64,000 bases of DNA, taken from contig NZ_OZ035006.1 in the NCBI RefSeq assembly GCF_964031115.1, forward strand, positions 868,001 to 932,000, in the 5' to 3' direction. Source of the stretch: Spiroplasma endosymbiont of Clivina fossor (GTDB taxonomy: Bacteria > Bacillota_I > Bacilli_A > Mycoplasmatales > Nriv7). Under the pieces are notes generated by a model. That model was not told the origin of the DNA and ran no database searches. It saw only the letters and a list, made by a program, of their open reading frames with translations. The translations under genes were made by a program, and so were the position numbers. Positions 28,620 through 40,276 of this stretch are shown here, piece after piece; positions within the stretch are counted from its first letter, which is position 1; every line of letters begins with the position of its first letter.

Positions 28620-30809
28620 ATGTTTATGAAAATATTTACCGTGCTAACTATTAGTTTCAATAACATTTTTACTATTCCCCAAAATATTAACAATGATAAA
28701 ACAACAGTAAATTCACTAATTAGAAACAAAAGACAAAATAATAAAGTTTATGATTTTGAAATTAGAAACTTAGAAAAAATAAGATTTTTAACAGAAAGGC
28801 AAGACCATGACCTTTTAAAAGTTGAGATAAGAACAGAAGATAATATAAATGCAAATATAGATAAACAATTACCAAATTTAAAAAATGTAAAAATTTTTAG
28901 TTTAGAGTTTAATGCAGAGCTTGTAAATAACAGAATTAAACAAAAAGACTTTCAAAAAATAACAAATACTTATGGAACAAAAATAGATACTCCGGGTTTA
29001 AATTTTTATACCTGAATGATTAGTATACCCAATAAAACAATAAGAATTAAAACACAAGGAACAGAATTACTAACTTTTGAGCATGGTAGTACCAACAATT
29101 ATAGATTAAATAATACAAATGATTTTAATATAGAAATTGAAAAAGACAGTACCGACATTGATTTACCAATAACAACTACTAAATTTGATGGTAACCACAA
29201 ATACAATGATGTTATTGATAACCTTGATTATTTAATGATTCATCGCGGTGATTTTGACAAATTTAATTATTCTTATCTTTATTGAACACCAGTATTTAAT
29301 TTCATTGACACTTTAGAAAAAGGTTACTATAAAGAATTCACCATTAAAAATCATGGTTTTAAAGACGAGAGCTATTTTTATCACAAGACTTCAACTATTT
29401 TACCAAACTCAGAAATAATCGACCCTACAAATGCAACCAAAATTGAAGTTATCAAAAAAATTAAAAAAAGACTTAATGAAACAATTAACAATCTTACTGG
29501 CGTAAATAATGCAATTGAAGGCATCGACTATAATACAGAAATTAAAGATAACGACAACAATTACTTAGATGATAGTGCTACTTTTGATTTAACAACAGAT
29601 AATGTTGCTGACAGAACATTTACCGTTAAATTCGCTGCAATTGAAACGAGTACACAATTGCAAGGAACAAATACGATTAAAATGGTCATTCCGAAACAAG
29701 AGGATACCAACGATAATGTCCTTAAAATTAAGGCATTTAACAAAACTCTAATTGCTGGAAATAATTATTTACAATTATTACACGGTGAAACTGAAATCTG
29801 AAAATATGACACTGAAAATGCTAACGATTATTACCTAATTAAGTACCTTTTTGGAACATTGAATTATCTTAATGTTAAATTTAGTTTTCTACGCTATGAC
29901 CCTGAATTAAGGAACGATATTTACCTTTATTTTAAAAACAACATTCTTGGTATTAACAATAATGATTACAAAAATATCTTTGACGAAATTTATGAAATCC
30001 TTGGTAATTTCTTTGCCAGTTTATTTTATGCTACTTTTGATATGGACGAAAAAACTTATACCGAAATTGATTTTAAAGGAGTAGATGATTACAACAAAAA
30101 TTACTTTATTCAAATCGGTTTCTTTTATCGCTCGTTAATTACTTTTTATCCCAAAAAATATTTTATTAACATTACTGGAAATTCAGAATTACTACTAAGA
30201 AGTTATTTCTTTACTTTTGATAAAAAAACGCACCAAGAGAATTATAATGCCATTAAAAATAAAAATAGTATCTACCAAATTGACTTTAATGTGCTTAAAT
30301 CCTACGACAATAAACTTATTACCTTGCCAATCAACAATACTGCTAACAGCATTAATTATCTCAATACCGATATTGATATTCGCTACGGTATTAATATTTT
30401 TACGCTGACTTTCCCGCTTTATCACAAGGATAACACCTATAATTACAATTTTAAAATTTATGACTTTAATGTCTTAAATTCCACGGCCTTTATTCCTGAC
30501 GGTTCAACCAACTCAGAATGGGATGACCTAATTCCACCACCAAATTGCAAATATTCCGGGCGGTGAATACCAACCTTTAACGATATTGGTTGTGCTATTC
30601 AAAATGCTGGTATTAAAATGCTAAACTGAATACTAACAGCTTCACAAATAATTACCATTTTACGGCCGTTAGCAATCATTGCAAAAGCAACAGTTAATTT
30701 TTCAACTGCTATTTTTCCAGTTTTTAAAACAGTACCAGCTTTTTATTATACCTTTCAATTTCTAATTGGTTTTGCCATTTTTCTAATGATATTAAGGATT
30801 TTCGTGTAA
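28620..30809 (+). CDS. provirus B attachment (pIII-like) protein (729 aa)
   Basis: The signal-like N-terminus MFMKIFTVLTISFNNIFTIP is followed by a variable domain (about 44-174, VYDFEIRNLEKIRFLTERQD ... FNIEIE). This domain is near-identical in DNA to the lipoprotein downstream (30863-31381) and very different from that of provirus A. Next comes the conserved LDYLMIHRGDFDKFNYSYLY block, and then an extra stretch of about 105 residues not in A (LNETINNLTGVNNAIEGIDY ... FTVKFAAIETSTQLQGTNTI) that looks like a spiralin/adhesin-type extracellular module. The second half and two C-terminal hydrophobic segments are shared with A. AAGGAG lies 8 nt before ATG 28620; a GTG at 28611 overlaps the Shine-Dalgarno and is unlikely. 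It ends at the AT tract. Confidence 0.83.
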
Positions 30810-30830
30810 TATATATATATATATATATAT
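30809..30830. repeat. (AT)11 tract upstream of lipoprotein
   Basis: 22-nt AT run overlapping the last base of the attachment-gene stop, 32 bp before the lipoprotein ATG. Compare (AT)12 at 7875-7898. Confidence 0.85.
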
Positions 30831-30862
30831 TGAAAAAATAAAGTAATAAAGGAATTAAAATA

Positions 30863-31381
30863 ATGAAAATTTTAAATATAATAACTCTTTCCGCATTAAC
30901 AATATTACCAGTAATTGGATGTTCTAAAAAAGCAAGTGAATCAGTAGAACAAAAAAATAAAGATAACGAAAACAAAGTTTATGATTTTGAAATTAGAAAC
31001 TTAGAAAAAATAAGATTTTTAACAGAAAGGCAAGACCATGACCTTTTAAAAGTTGAGATAAGAACAGAAGATAATATAAATGCAAATATAGATAAACAAT
31101 TACCAAATTTAAAAAATGTAAAAATTTTTAGTTTAGAGTTTAATGCAGAGCTTGTAAATAACAGAATTAAACAAAAAGACTTTCAAAAAATAACAAATAC
31201 TTATGGAACAAAAATAGATACTTCGGGTTTAAATTTTTATACCTGAATGATTAGTGTACCCAATAAAACAATAAGAATTAAAACACAAGGAACAGAATTA
31301 CTAACTTTTGAGCATGGTAGTACCAATAATTATAGATTAAATAATACAAATAATTTTGGAATTGAAATTGAAAACCCTTAA
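30863..31381 (+). CDS. provirus B lipoprotein carrying the attachment-protein domain (172 aa)
   Basis: The signal peptide ends LPVIGC (Cys20), a lipobox. From about residue 39 the sequence is the same domain as residues 44-174 of the attachment protein just upstream; I count only a handful of base differences over about 400 nt (for example CCGGG/TCGGG, AGTATACC/AGTGTACC). The last residues (FGIEIENP) diverge. AAGG-type ribosome-binding site. A lipid-anchored surface copy of the phage's own receptor-facing domain could block receptors or bind incoming virions; that is inference. Confidence 0.85.
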
Positions 31382-31615
31382 TAATTAAATTTAAAAACTG
31401 TTAAAATTACTACCCTAAAAGGTGGTTGTCTATGATGACAATACTCTTAAACAACTAAGCAATTTTTCTTCTTTTTATTTTGTCAGAATAAAAACCAGTA
31501 ATTTTAGTTAATTACTGGTTTGAACATTTTTTATTTTTACAAGAAATTTAAACTTGTTGTGCTTGTTTCAATTAAAGTTATTGTTCTAAATAGCTAATAT
31601 CGTTTTTATAAAACC
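31382..31615. repeat. shared intergenic region between lipoprotein and propeller genes
   Basis: No gene. Same sequence family as 6241-6480 (opposite orientation). It contains the hairpin at 31493-31520. Confidence 0.7.
31493..31520. terminator. bidirectional terminator between convergent genes
   Basis: AACCAGTAATT pairs with AATTACTGGTT; T-rich on the plus side, A-rich (T-rich on the minus strand) on the other. It serves the lipoprotein gene (plus) and the propeller gene (minus). Confidence 0.65.
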
Positions 31616-33733
31616 TTATACTATAGTAGTAACTGTATTTGTTCTTACCGCCCCCTCTCTTTCTAATGAAAATAATGCTTCACCGTTAAATGTTATTTTA
31701 TCATTGTTTTTATCTATAATAATTTCATTGGGTAATAAACTATATTTTTGTAAAATTTGCATTACTTCTGTAATTGATAATGTAATTATTTGTTCTTTAT
31801 TGTTATCATCAATTATTTTGGCAGTAATATTTCCTGTAATTTTTTGTTTTAAATTTAATATAACTTTAGATGTAATTATTCTTACTGGATAAGTAATTTT
31901 TAATTTTTCATTGGGATTAAGTTCAAATTTATCAGCGGGTTCCTTAAAAATACTTAAAATCATTTCTTGTTCTTGTTTATTTGTGTTTGATAAATCAAAT
32001 TCATTTGATAATACATTAATGATTTCAGAATTTCTATTATTTATATTTGTAAAATCTGTTAATTTCATTTCATCATCAGAATTTATGTTTCAACCATTTA
32101 ATTTATTTTCTTGTTTTGTTTTAGTTAATCCTGTTGTAATTTGAAATACTAATTTTGATTTCGAATTATATTCACAAGCAGGTACATTAAATGATCTTGT
32201 ATTTGGAGTTTTATTGATAATTTCTCTATCAGAACATACATTTTTAGGAACATTAGATCATAAAAATGAATTTTCTTTTTTTGTTATTTCAATATCTGAA
32301 AAATTTAAATTATTAGTATCAATATAATTTATTTCCTTAAATTTTAAATTAGGATTTTCGTTTCGAAATTTAAAAAATAATGCTTTTTTAATCAATTCAT
32401 TTAAATTAATAATTTTATTTTGCCCATTATCAATTGAATAATGTATTTTTATATTATTATTTAAATTATTTTTTATTTTTAATATAGCTGAATTTTTTGT
32501 CTTGTTAATAATTTCTAATTGTGAAATATCTAAATCAGGATTTAAATAATTTAATTCACTTAAAATTACATTATCAGAATTATTATTAATTTGTCCTAAA
32601 TTTGAATTTAAATAGTATCCACTATACTCATAAACATTATGGTCTTGTGAGCCAAAATATAATTTATGGTTAAAAACAACCCCAGAAGACAAAACTTCTC
32701 CTTCTGTTCTAAAAACAACTTTTTGTTGTCCTGTTGCCGGATCATATTCATAAACATTATGATCTTTTGAACCAAAATATAATTTATTGTTTAAAATTAC
32801 ACCAGAAGATCATACTTCCCCTTCTGTTCTAATAACAATTTTTTGTTGTCCTGTAGTAGGATCATACTCATACACATTATAATCTTTTGAACCAAAATAT
32901 ATTTTATTATTTAAAATAATTCCACTAGAAAAAACCGCACCCTTTGCTATCTTAATAATTTTTTGTTGTTCTGTAACAGAATCGTATTCATAAATATTAC
33001 TGTCTTCTGAACCAATATATAATTTATTGTTAAAAACAACCCCAGAAGAAGGAAGTCATCAATTTGTTCTAATAACAATTTTTTGTTGTCCTGTAGTAGG
33101 ATCATACTCATACACATTATAATCATCTGAACCAAAATATACTTTATTATTTAATATTACACCAGAAGAATGAATGTTAGCTTTTGTTCTAATAACAATT
33201 TTTTGTTGTCCTGTAGTAGGATCATACTCATAAACATTATGATCATCTGAACCAATATATAATTTATTGTTTAAAATAATTCCACTAGAAAATCAAACTT
33301 CTCCCTCTGTTCTAATAACAATTTTTTGTTGTCCTGTGACGGGATCATATTCATAAACATTATGATCTTTTGAACCAAAATATAATTTATTGTTTAAAAT
33401 TACACCAGAAGATCATACTTCCCCCTCTGTTCTAATAACAATTTTTTGTTGTCCTGTAGCAGGATCATACTCATAAACATTATGATCATCTGAACCAAAA
33501 TATATTTTATTGTTTAATAATATTCCACTAGCAAAAACTCCGCCATTTGTTTTAATAACAATTTTTGTTCTATTTATTTTATTATTTTCATTATTGCTTC
33601 GTTTTTGTCTTTTATTATTTATATTTTCTATTTTTTCTTGTGTTGGAGTTGGATACGGACTATTGGCAACAATGCCCGACATTCCGCTTCCTGCTATTGT
33701 TATTGTACTTAATAAACTAAGTAATTTTTTCAT
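31616..33733 (-). CDS. secreted 40-residue-repeat propeller protein (705 aa, intact)
   Basis: The only intact member of the family here. A signal-like N-terminus (MKKLLSLLSTITIAGSGMSG, no Cys) and a K/N/Q linker lead to eight tandem units of about 120 nt (SSGVILNNKLYFGS.DHNVYEYDP.TGQQKIVIRTEGEV) at about 33585-32640. The conserved C-terminal domain of about 300 residues follows (LSELNYLNPDLDISQLEII; FFKFRNENPNLKFKEI; LNGWNINSDDE; ending TNTVTTIV). Repeats of this length rich in Tyr/Gly and ending in a QQK turn suggest beta-propeller blades, as in PQQ-like proteins. No catalytic motif. Preceded by AAAAGGATTTAATTAAT. It faces provirus B tail-to-tail. Probably a surface or exported adhesin-like protein; unproven. 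Confidence 0.8.
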
Positions 33734-33975
33734 ATTAATTAAATCCTTTTCATGAATTTTTGCTAATTAATAAATTTTTATAGTAATCACTCGACCCTTT
33801 CTTAAATTTATAAAATTTAATTAATACAAATTAATTATAAATAATTAAATAAGAATTTTTATCATTTTTTCAGAATATTGAATACTAATTCTAGAAAAAA
33901 TTATCATTAAAACAAAAAAATAATCAAACCAAATTAAACTTTATTAAAATTAATACCAAGAAAGGTGGTTTTTCT
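33734..33975. other. divergent intergenic region
   Basis: It holds the leader of the propeller gene (minus strand, conserved with 2827-2962) and the left end of the ISLre2-type element. No gene seen. The exact element boundary cannot be set because no clear inverted repeat was identified. Confidence 0.5.
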
Positions 33976-35410
33976 ATGTTAGAAATTAATAATAATTTAA
34001 AAACCCCAGAAAATAAGCATTGATTAAACTTATTTACAACCCATAAAAATATGTACACCAACAAATGTGAACAACTAGCTAATGAATACGAAAAATTAGA
34101 TGAATACCTATATTTACATCATTATCGGTTAAAACAAGGTTATAAAGTAGTTCATTTTGCAACAAGAACAATTATTACAATTTTTGGTGATGTTATTTTT
34201 AAACGACGCCGATATAAATATTGAAATCAAAAATCAGGTAAATTTGAATATGTATGTTTATTAGATAAAGAAATTGGTTTACTGCCCAAACAACGCATTT
34301 ATTTTGATGTCCAATTTAAAGTTTTAAGTCTTTTGGGTGATGGTAAACGCTATCGCGATGTTTTAGATGCTCTAAATCATTGTTATATTTCAAAAGCTAG
34401 TATTTCGAATGTTTTAAATAAATATGATATTGCTGAATATTTTCAACTAGCAGAAAAAGAAACTAAAAATAGAATTGATGTCAAAAATAAGAATTTATAT
34501 ATTCAACTAGATGAGACATTTTTAGCGACATTAGATCAGAAAGTTAAACAAGACCAGAGAATTCGTTTAGTTACTTTTCATACCGGACATAAAGAAAAAA
34601 ATTATAAAAATGCTCGTAGAGAATTAGAAAACAAACGAGGTCATTTTCTAATGTTAAAAGTTGGTAAACGAATAAATACGATGGATTATCGTGATTTATT
34701 AATTAAAGAATTACAAAAACATTATGTGAATATTAATTATGACAAAATAATTGTTTGTGGTGATGGTGATACTTGAATTAGAGAAATTGCTAATAGTTTC
34801 GGTAATGTTAGATATATTTTAGATGGTTATCACGCTATTAAAAAATTAAAACAAACGGCATTTAATATTATTTTTGAAAATCGCAAAGTAACATTAAATA
34901 GTTGAATTAAATTATATAAGGATGGAAATAATCAAAAATTAATCAAAAACATTCGTAATGATGCTAAAAATGAATTAAATAAAGATATTAAAACAAATTT
35001 AAGAAAGGCGAGTAATTATTTCAGTAATAATAAGCATGGTATTCATAACCAAAATTTAGAATGAAATATCGGTTGTAGCATTGAAAGTGATGTATCGCAT
35101 TTAGTAAAACAACAATTAGGCTATGGGGCAAAAATATATAATCATAAGAATTTAAATAATTTATTACATTTAAGAATGGCAAATTTAAACAAATTAAATG
35201 TATTACATTACATTAATGAAAATATTAATTCAGAAATAGAAATCAGAAAAGAAATATATAAAAATTCATTATGAAATAAATATAATAATAAAAATGACGA
35301 TAGTTGAATTAATTATAAAGGTAATGCTGTAACAAATAAATATAATAGATTTAAGTAAGTAAAAATATTTAGTGAAAATTTAATAAAATTAATAATTTTT
35401 TATTGTGTAA
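33880..35410 (+). mobile_element. ISLre2-type element (approximate limits)
   Basis: Defined by its single transposase gene. Sequence to the right of the stop matches the fragment at 24057-24240 as far as about 35400. Left limit uncertain. Confidence 0.65.
33976..35358 (+). CDS. ISLre2-family (UPF0236) transposase (460 aa)
   Basis: Starts MLEINNNLKTPENKHWLNLF behind AAAGGTGG. Family signatures: ITIFGDVIFKRRRYKY near residue 60, LLGDGKRYRDVLDALNHCYI, then IQLDETFLATL (first catalytic Asp), CGDGDTWIREIA (second) and the C-terminal HNQNLEWNIGCSIESDVSHL block with the acidic residue. Length about 460 is usual for the family. TGA as Trp at conserved positions such as GDGDTW. Intact. Confidence 0.88.
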
Positions 35411-35671
35411 AAATTCAATAATATGATAGAATGGTAATGAATAAAAATGACAATAACAAGAAAGGCAGGGTTAGTTTAGTAATTAAATAATATAATTAGC
35501 TGATTGTTTTACTTCTTCAAAACAATACCTAAGAAAACTAAACGCGACCATTTTGGATTTATAAGTGTATTTGATTTTAAAAATAACTTATAATCATGAG
35601 TACTGCCATAACAAAAATCTACTGAAATAATTTTATTGTTAAATAAATCAATAATTATTTGCGATTTTAAT
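35359..35671 (-). mobile_element. ISLre2 tail and internal fragment of the second IS5-like element
   Basis: No intact gene. 35359-35410 is the ISLre2 tail. On the minus strand 35671-35505 encodes IIDLFNNKIISVDFCYGSTH and continues to a stop, similar to the KIISSDFSYGKNHD block of IS5-like transposases but not identical to the main family. It is a fragment of the second type (see 24241-24538), cut by IS5-like copy 4. Confidence 0.55.
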
Positions 35672-36739
35672 AGACTTCTTGCAAAATTAATATGATAATT
35701 ATAATTTTTAAATTTAAAATAAATATAAAAGTGTTATTAAAATAATTTTTAGATTATTTTTACAAATATTTTGTCATTAAAACATAATAAAAATTATTAT
35801 TTACAATAAAAAAAGACTGAAATTTTAAATTATCAAATATATTTAAACTAATAGTTGTAAATTATAAATTGAAGCTATTAAATTAAATCTTAAAGCAAAT
35901 CTTTTTCTACGATTTCGATATTTTTCACTAATAATTTTAAATTTTTTAAGTATAGCAAAAACATTTTCAATAACAATTCTCATTTTTGAAATTCGCTCAT
36001 TATTTTGCTTTTCTTCTTTATTTAAAGGGTTTTTCTTTGATTTTCTTTTAGGAATTAAAACATTATGATTAATTTTTTGTATGCCTTGATAACCTAAATC
36101 CACTAAAACAGTTGTTTCTGGTAAAAATTTAATTTTTGAATCTTTTAAAATTTTAAAGTCATGGTTTTTACCATAAGAAAAATCAGAACTAATAATTTTT
36201 TTACTATCTTTTTCAATTATAACTTGTGTTTTTATTGTGTGTTTTTTCTTTTTTCCTGAGTAGTGCTGTTTTTGTCTTTTTTTGGGCGTTGGATTTGGCT
36301 TTCAGTTACATCAATTATAACAGTCTTATCTTTGAAATAATCTTTTAATAGTGATTTTTGACCAGTAAGTTGTTGAAAATTAGGGTGTTTTATTAAAGTG
36401 TCTTCAATTCATTTGATATTTCTATAACAACTACTTTCACTAATATCATAACTTTTTGCAATATGAAAATAAGTTCTATATTCTCTTCAATATTCTAAAG
36501 TCATTAAAATACGATTTTCTAATGATAATTTATTGGTTCTTCCGCGACGAAATCTCTTTTTTAATTCTTCTATTTTTAAAATTTCTAGCATTTTATTAAA
36601 AGTAGTATGTTTAATACCAGTTAATCTTAAAAAATTTTTATCACTTATTTGATTATTTTTTTTAAATTTCATTTAAATTCCACCTTTTTATTAAAAACAA
36701 CAATTCAATTATATTTTAAATTAATTTTGCAAGAAGTCT
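35672..36739 (-). mobile_element. IS5-like element copy 4 (complete)
   Basis: 1068 bp, intact ends. Left flank is the old IS5-like fragment, right flank a 5'-truncated IS1595-like copy; the flanks do not form one target, so this is another rearrangement junction. Confidence 0.9.
35843..36672 (-). CDS. IS5-like transposase, -1 frameshift type (276 aa)
   Basis: Same as 19525-20354: first frame from 36672, slip site A_AAA_AAA, second frame ending 35843. No further damage. Confidence 0.78.
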
Positions 36740-37523
36740 ATTTAAATTATGAACAATGAAATTTATTGATTCAAATTTCATTGCTGGGGCAATCTAGTAA
36801 AACAATTTCTCGTTTTATTAAAACTACATTAAAAACTGCTTGATATAATCGTCAAAAATTAATGAAATCAAAACAATTAGAAAATACCCAATTAAAATTT
36901 AAAAAATTATCTGGTAAAATCCAAATCGATGAAACATTTATTAAAGAAATCCATAAAGGAAATTTCAAATATAAAACTGATCCACGAAGAATTCACCTTG
37001 ACCCATTCGCAACTAATACTAAATGCTGTATTCAAATGGCAATTGATAATAATAACAATATTTATGTTAAATCCACAAACACCAAACGTTTACAAAAACA
37101 ATGAGTTATTGAAAATATGAACAAAGAATTAATTAACGAAAATTCAATTATTACTTCCGATATGCAAAAATTATATTTTTTAGTAGCAAAACAAACAAAT
37201 TCTACTTTATGTGTAACTAAAACAACAATTAATCCTGAAGCTAGTTATCGTAACTTAAATAAAATCAGTAAATTACAATCTAGTCTTAAAGAAGCCTTAA
37301 TTCATTATCATGGTTTAGGTTTTACTAATATTCAAAATTATTTAAATCTCTGAAAATGAAAATACCAACATAAGGGTTTAACTCCAAACCAACAAACAGC
37401 GGTATTATATTTTAATGTATAAAAAAAGTTAAAGTAAAAATAGTAATTTTACATAAAAGCCTTTTAAAATTATCAAGTTGATGATTTTTTTTATTTTATC
37501 AAGAGTTTTCGACAAAATTAAAA
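36740..37523 (+). mobile_element. IS1595-like element copy 5, 5'-truncated
   Basis: The zinc ribbon and N-terminus are missing; the transposase is open from about 36740 to its stop at 37420-37422 (IDETFI and SDMQKLYF present). The 3' end is followed directly by a second copy of the terminal sequence AGAGTTTTCGACAAAATTAAAA-type at 37524-37543, as at 48652-48673, so this element had inserted into an older end of its own kind. Confidence 0.85.
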
Positions 37524-37551
37524 AGAGTTTTCGACAAAATTAAAATCTAAG

Positions 37552-37562
37552 TATAGTATAAT
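37552..37562 (+). promoter_or_regulatory. possible -10 region of ktrB operon
   Basis: TATAGTATAAT lies 40 bp before the ktrB start and 9 bp after the IS1595-like terminal repeat. No good -35 box at the right spacing; the region upstream is IS sequence. Similar placement is seen at 48682-48690. Confidence 0.4.
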
Positions 37563-37601
37563 TGGGTAATAAACGAGTAATCGGCAATCGCGAGGGTCAG
37601 A

Positions 37602-39353
37602 ATGAAAGATATTGATAAATTTTCTAATAATAAAAAATATCTTACTTGATTTAAAAAACTTGGTCAAGTTTTTAAAAGTATTTTTATTGGTAATACTGTT
37701 AATAAGAAAATTTTGCGAAATTATTTATATGCTGTTTTGATGGGAACAATTTTATTAATGACACCTTGAGCTGTTAGTAAAACTTATCAATGAGATTTTT
37801 TAACAGCATTGTTTACTGCTTCAAGTGCATTTTCTGATACTGGATTAAGTTTAATATCGCCAGCTAAAGACTTAACTTTTTTTGGTCAAATTGTTTTATT
37901 GTTGCTAATTCAAATTGGTGGTATTGGAATTATGACTTTAAAGATTATTTTGTTTATTGTAATTGGAAAAAATATTAGTATTGAAGAAAGAATGCTTTTG
38001 CAAACAGAAAGAGGTAATACTAAACTTGGGGGTACTGTCCAGTTAATTAAAAATGCTTTTTATGTTTTAGCAATTGTGGAAATTACGGGTGGTGTGATGT
38101 TATTTTTTTATTTTTATTTTACACCGATTGATTATTTAGATTCTTTAAAATCACAATCAATTAATTCAATTATTGAACTATTAGGAAAATCGTTTAACAC
38201 GCCAGATAAATTTAAAGAAATGTTAATTACTAAGGTTTCTGATTGAGAAAATTTTGTTACTGCGGGCAAGGAATTTCCTAATGAATTAGCACGAATTATT
38301 AATGGTGTTACTAATAAATATGATAATAATGCTGTAGGGTTTTTACAAATAATTGATAATGATTATTTGCAACAATTAATTATTAAGAATTTTAATGTTA
38401 CCTATCGAAATTTTGGTAGTAGTTTTTGATCAGGGATTTTTCATTCGGTTTCAGCAACTAATAATGCTGGTTTTGATATTATTGGTCCTAATTCTTTAAG
38501 TCCCTATCGGACACAATATTTTGTTCAAGTAATTTTTTTAGTTCAACTGATTATTGGTGGTATTGGTTATCCTGTTTTTTATGATTTAAAGCAAAAGTCG
38601 GTGGCGCGTTATCGGGGTATTAAAGTTAATTTTTCATTATTTACTAAAATAAGTGTGATATACTATTTTTCAATTTCTTTTATTGGTATTTTAGCAGTAA
38701 TTTTGGTTGAATATTTTGTGCCAACAAAGCTTAGTAATACTTTTATTAATGGTGGTATTAGAAATGTTACTAATACTAATGCTGAAACTTTAATGGCGAT
38801 TATTTTTAATACTTTTTCAACAAAAAGTGCTGGATATAGTACGATTGATATTAGTTATTTTAAATCGTCCTCAAAGTTTATTTTTTCGATTTTGATGTGG
38901 ATTGGAGCGTCACCTAGTTCTACTGGTGGTGGAATTAGAACGACAACGCTAGCATTAGTTATGGTGAGTATTATTGCTAGTGCGACACGAAAAAATAATA
39001 TTAATATGTTTAAAGCTAAAGTTCCTAATGAGACAGCAAAACGTGCCACAGCAGTTTTTATTATGGCGATTTTAATTGTCTTTTTGGCGTCTTTAATTAT
39101 TGTTAGCGAAAATGTGCAGGTGCCGATTGTTGAGGCTTTGTTTATATCTTCGTCGGCATTTGGAACGGCAGGTTTAACAATGATTCCTGATTTTGGCCTA
39201 AGTTTTTCTGATTATGGTGTTATCAGTAAATTATTTTTAATTAGTTTAATGTTTATTGGTCAATTAGGAGTATCAAATACTTTATTATTAGCAGCAAGAA
39301 AAAATGAAATTGAACGATTTGCATATTTAGAACAAGATGTGCCTATTGGTTAG
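37602..39353 (+). CDS. ktrB: potassium uptake protein, KtrB/TrkH family (583 aa)
   Basis: Membrane subunit of a Ktr/Trk K+ transporter, with several hydrophobic helices arranged as four M1-P-M2 repeats. Selectivity-loop motifs are visible in order: ASSAFSDTGLS (about residue 75), SATNNAGFD (about 286), TKSAGYS (about 410) and SSAFGTAGLT (about 520). A polar insertion of about 100 residues between repeats one and two is longer than in typical KtrB. Many Trp are TGA. The nucleotide-binding partner KtrA is not in this window. Start at ATG after GAGGGTCAGA. folD begins 11 nt after the stop, so the two are probably cotranscribed. Confidence 0.88.
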
Positions 39354-39364
39354 GAGGAAATATA

Positions 39365-40270
39365 ATGGCAGTTATAATGGATGGAAAAGCGATTGCTAAT
39401 GAGATTCAAAATAATTTGAAAAACAATATTAGTAATTATTTAGAAAAAAATTTACGAAAACCTCATTTGGTAGTATTTTTGGTGGGAACAGAAGAAGCAT
39501 TAAAAGTATATGTGAATCACAAAATAAAAGTTTGTGAAAAGTTAGAAATTCAAGTTAGTTTAAAAACTTTTAATGAAAATGTTAGTGAGCAGGATTTATT
39601 AACAGTAATTAATAAAGTAAATAATGATGATACAGTTGATGCGATTTTGGTGCAGTTACCATTACCTAAACATCTTAATAAAAATCGGATTTTAGATCAT
39701 ATTAATGCTCCTAAAGATGCTGATGGTTTACATTATATTAATGCTGGTAAGTTATTTCAAGGGTTAAAAACGATTGCTCCTTGTACCCCATTAGGAGTAA
39801 TTAAACTGTTAGAAGCATATAATATTGATGTTTTTAAAAAAACGGTTACAATGGTGGGGACAAGTAATCTTGTTGGTAAACCTTTGGCTATTATGTTGCA
39901 TCATTTAGGGGCAACAGTTACATTATGTAATGAAAATACTGTTGATTTAAAAAAGCATACAATTGGTAGTGATATTGTTATTAGTGCTGTTGGTGTTGCT
40001 AATTTAATTGATGAAACAATGATTAAAGCTAATGCGATTGTAGTTGATGTGGCTATTGTTCGCGATTTGGAAACAAATCGGATTTGTGGTGATATTAAGT
40101 TTGATACGGTTAAAGAAAAAGTTAGTTATATTACTCCAGTTCCTGGTGGCGTTGGACCAATGACAATTGCAATGTTAGTAACTAATGTTTATGACTTGTA
40201 TGTTATTAATATGAATAAGAAAAATTTGAATGTTGTTAATATGAATAATAAAAGTTTAATTGTGGAGTAG
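39365..40270 (+). CDS. folD: methylenetetrahydrofolate dehydrogenase/cyclohydrolase FolD (301 aa)
   Basis: Bifunctional enzyme of one-carbon metabolism, cytoplasmic. Motifs: YVNHKIKVCEKL (catalytic Lys), ILVQLPLPKHL, PKDADGLH, APCTPLGVIKLL, the NADP loop VGTSNLVGKPLA (usual GRS is GTS here) and PVPGGVGPMTIAML. The last about 20 residues, with repeated NMN(K/N)K, are an unusual tail. AGGAGG lies just upstream of the ATG (the annotated Met at 39365). Confidence 0.93.
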   Translation: MAVIMDGKAIANEIQNNLKNNISNYLEKNLRKPHLVVFLVGTEEALKVYVNHKIKVCEKLEIQVSLKTFNENVSEQDLLTVINKVNNDDTVDAILVQLPLPKHLNKNRILDHINAPKDADGLHYINAGKLFQGLKTIAPCTPLGVIKLLEAYNIDVFKKTVTMVGTSNLVGKPLAIMLHHLGATVTLCNENTVDLKKHTIGSDIVISAVGVANLIDETMIKANAIVVDVAIVRDLETNRICGDIKFDTVKEKVSYITPVPGGVGPMTIAMLVTNVYDLYVINMNKKNLNVVNMNNKSLIVE

Positions 40271-40276
40271 TAATTT

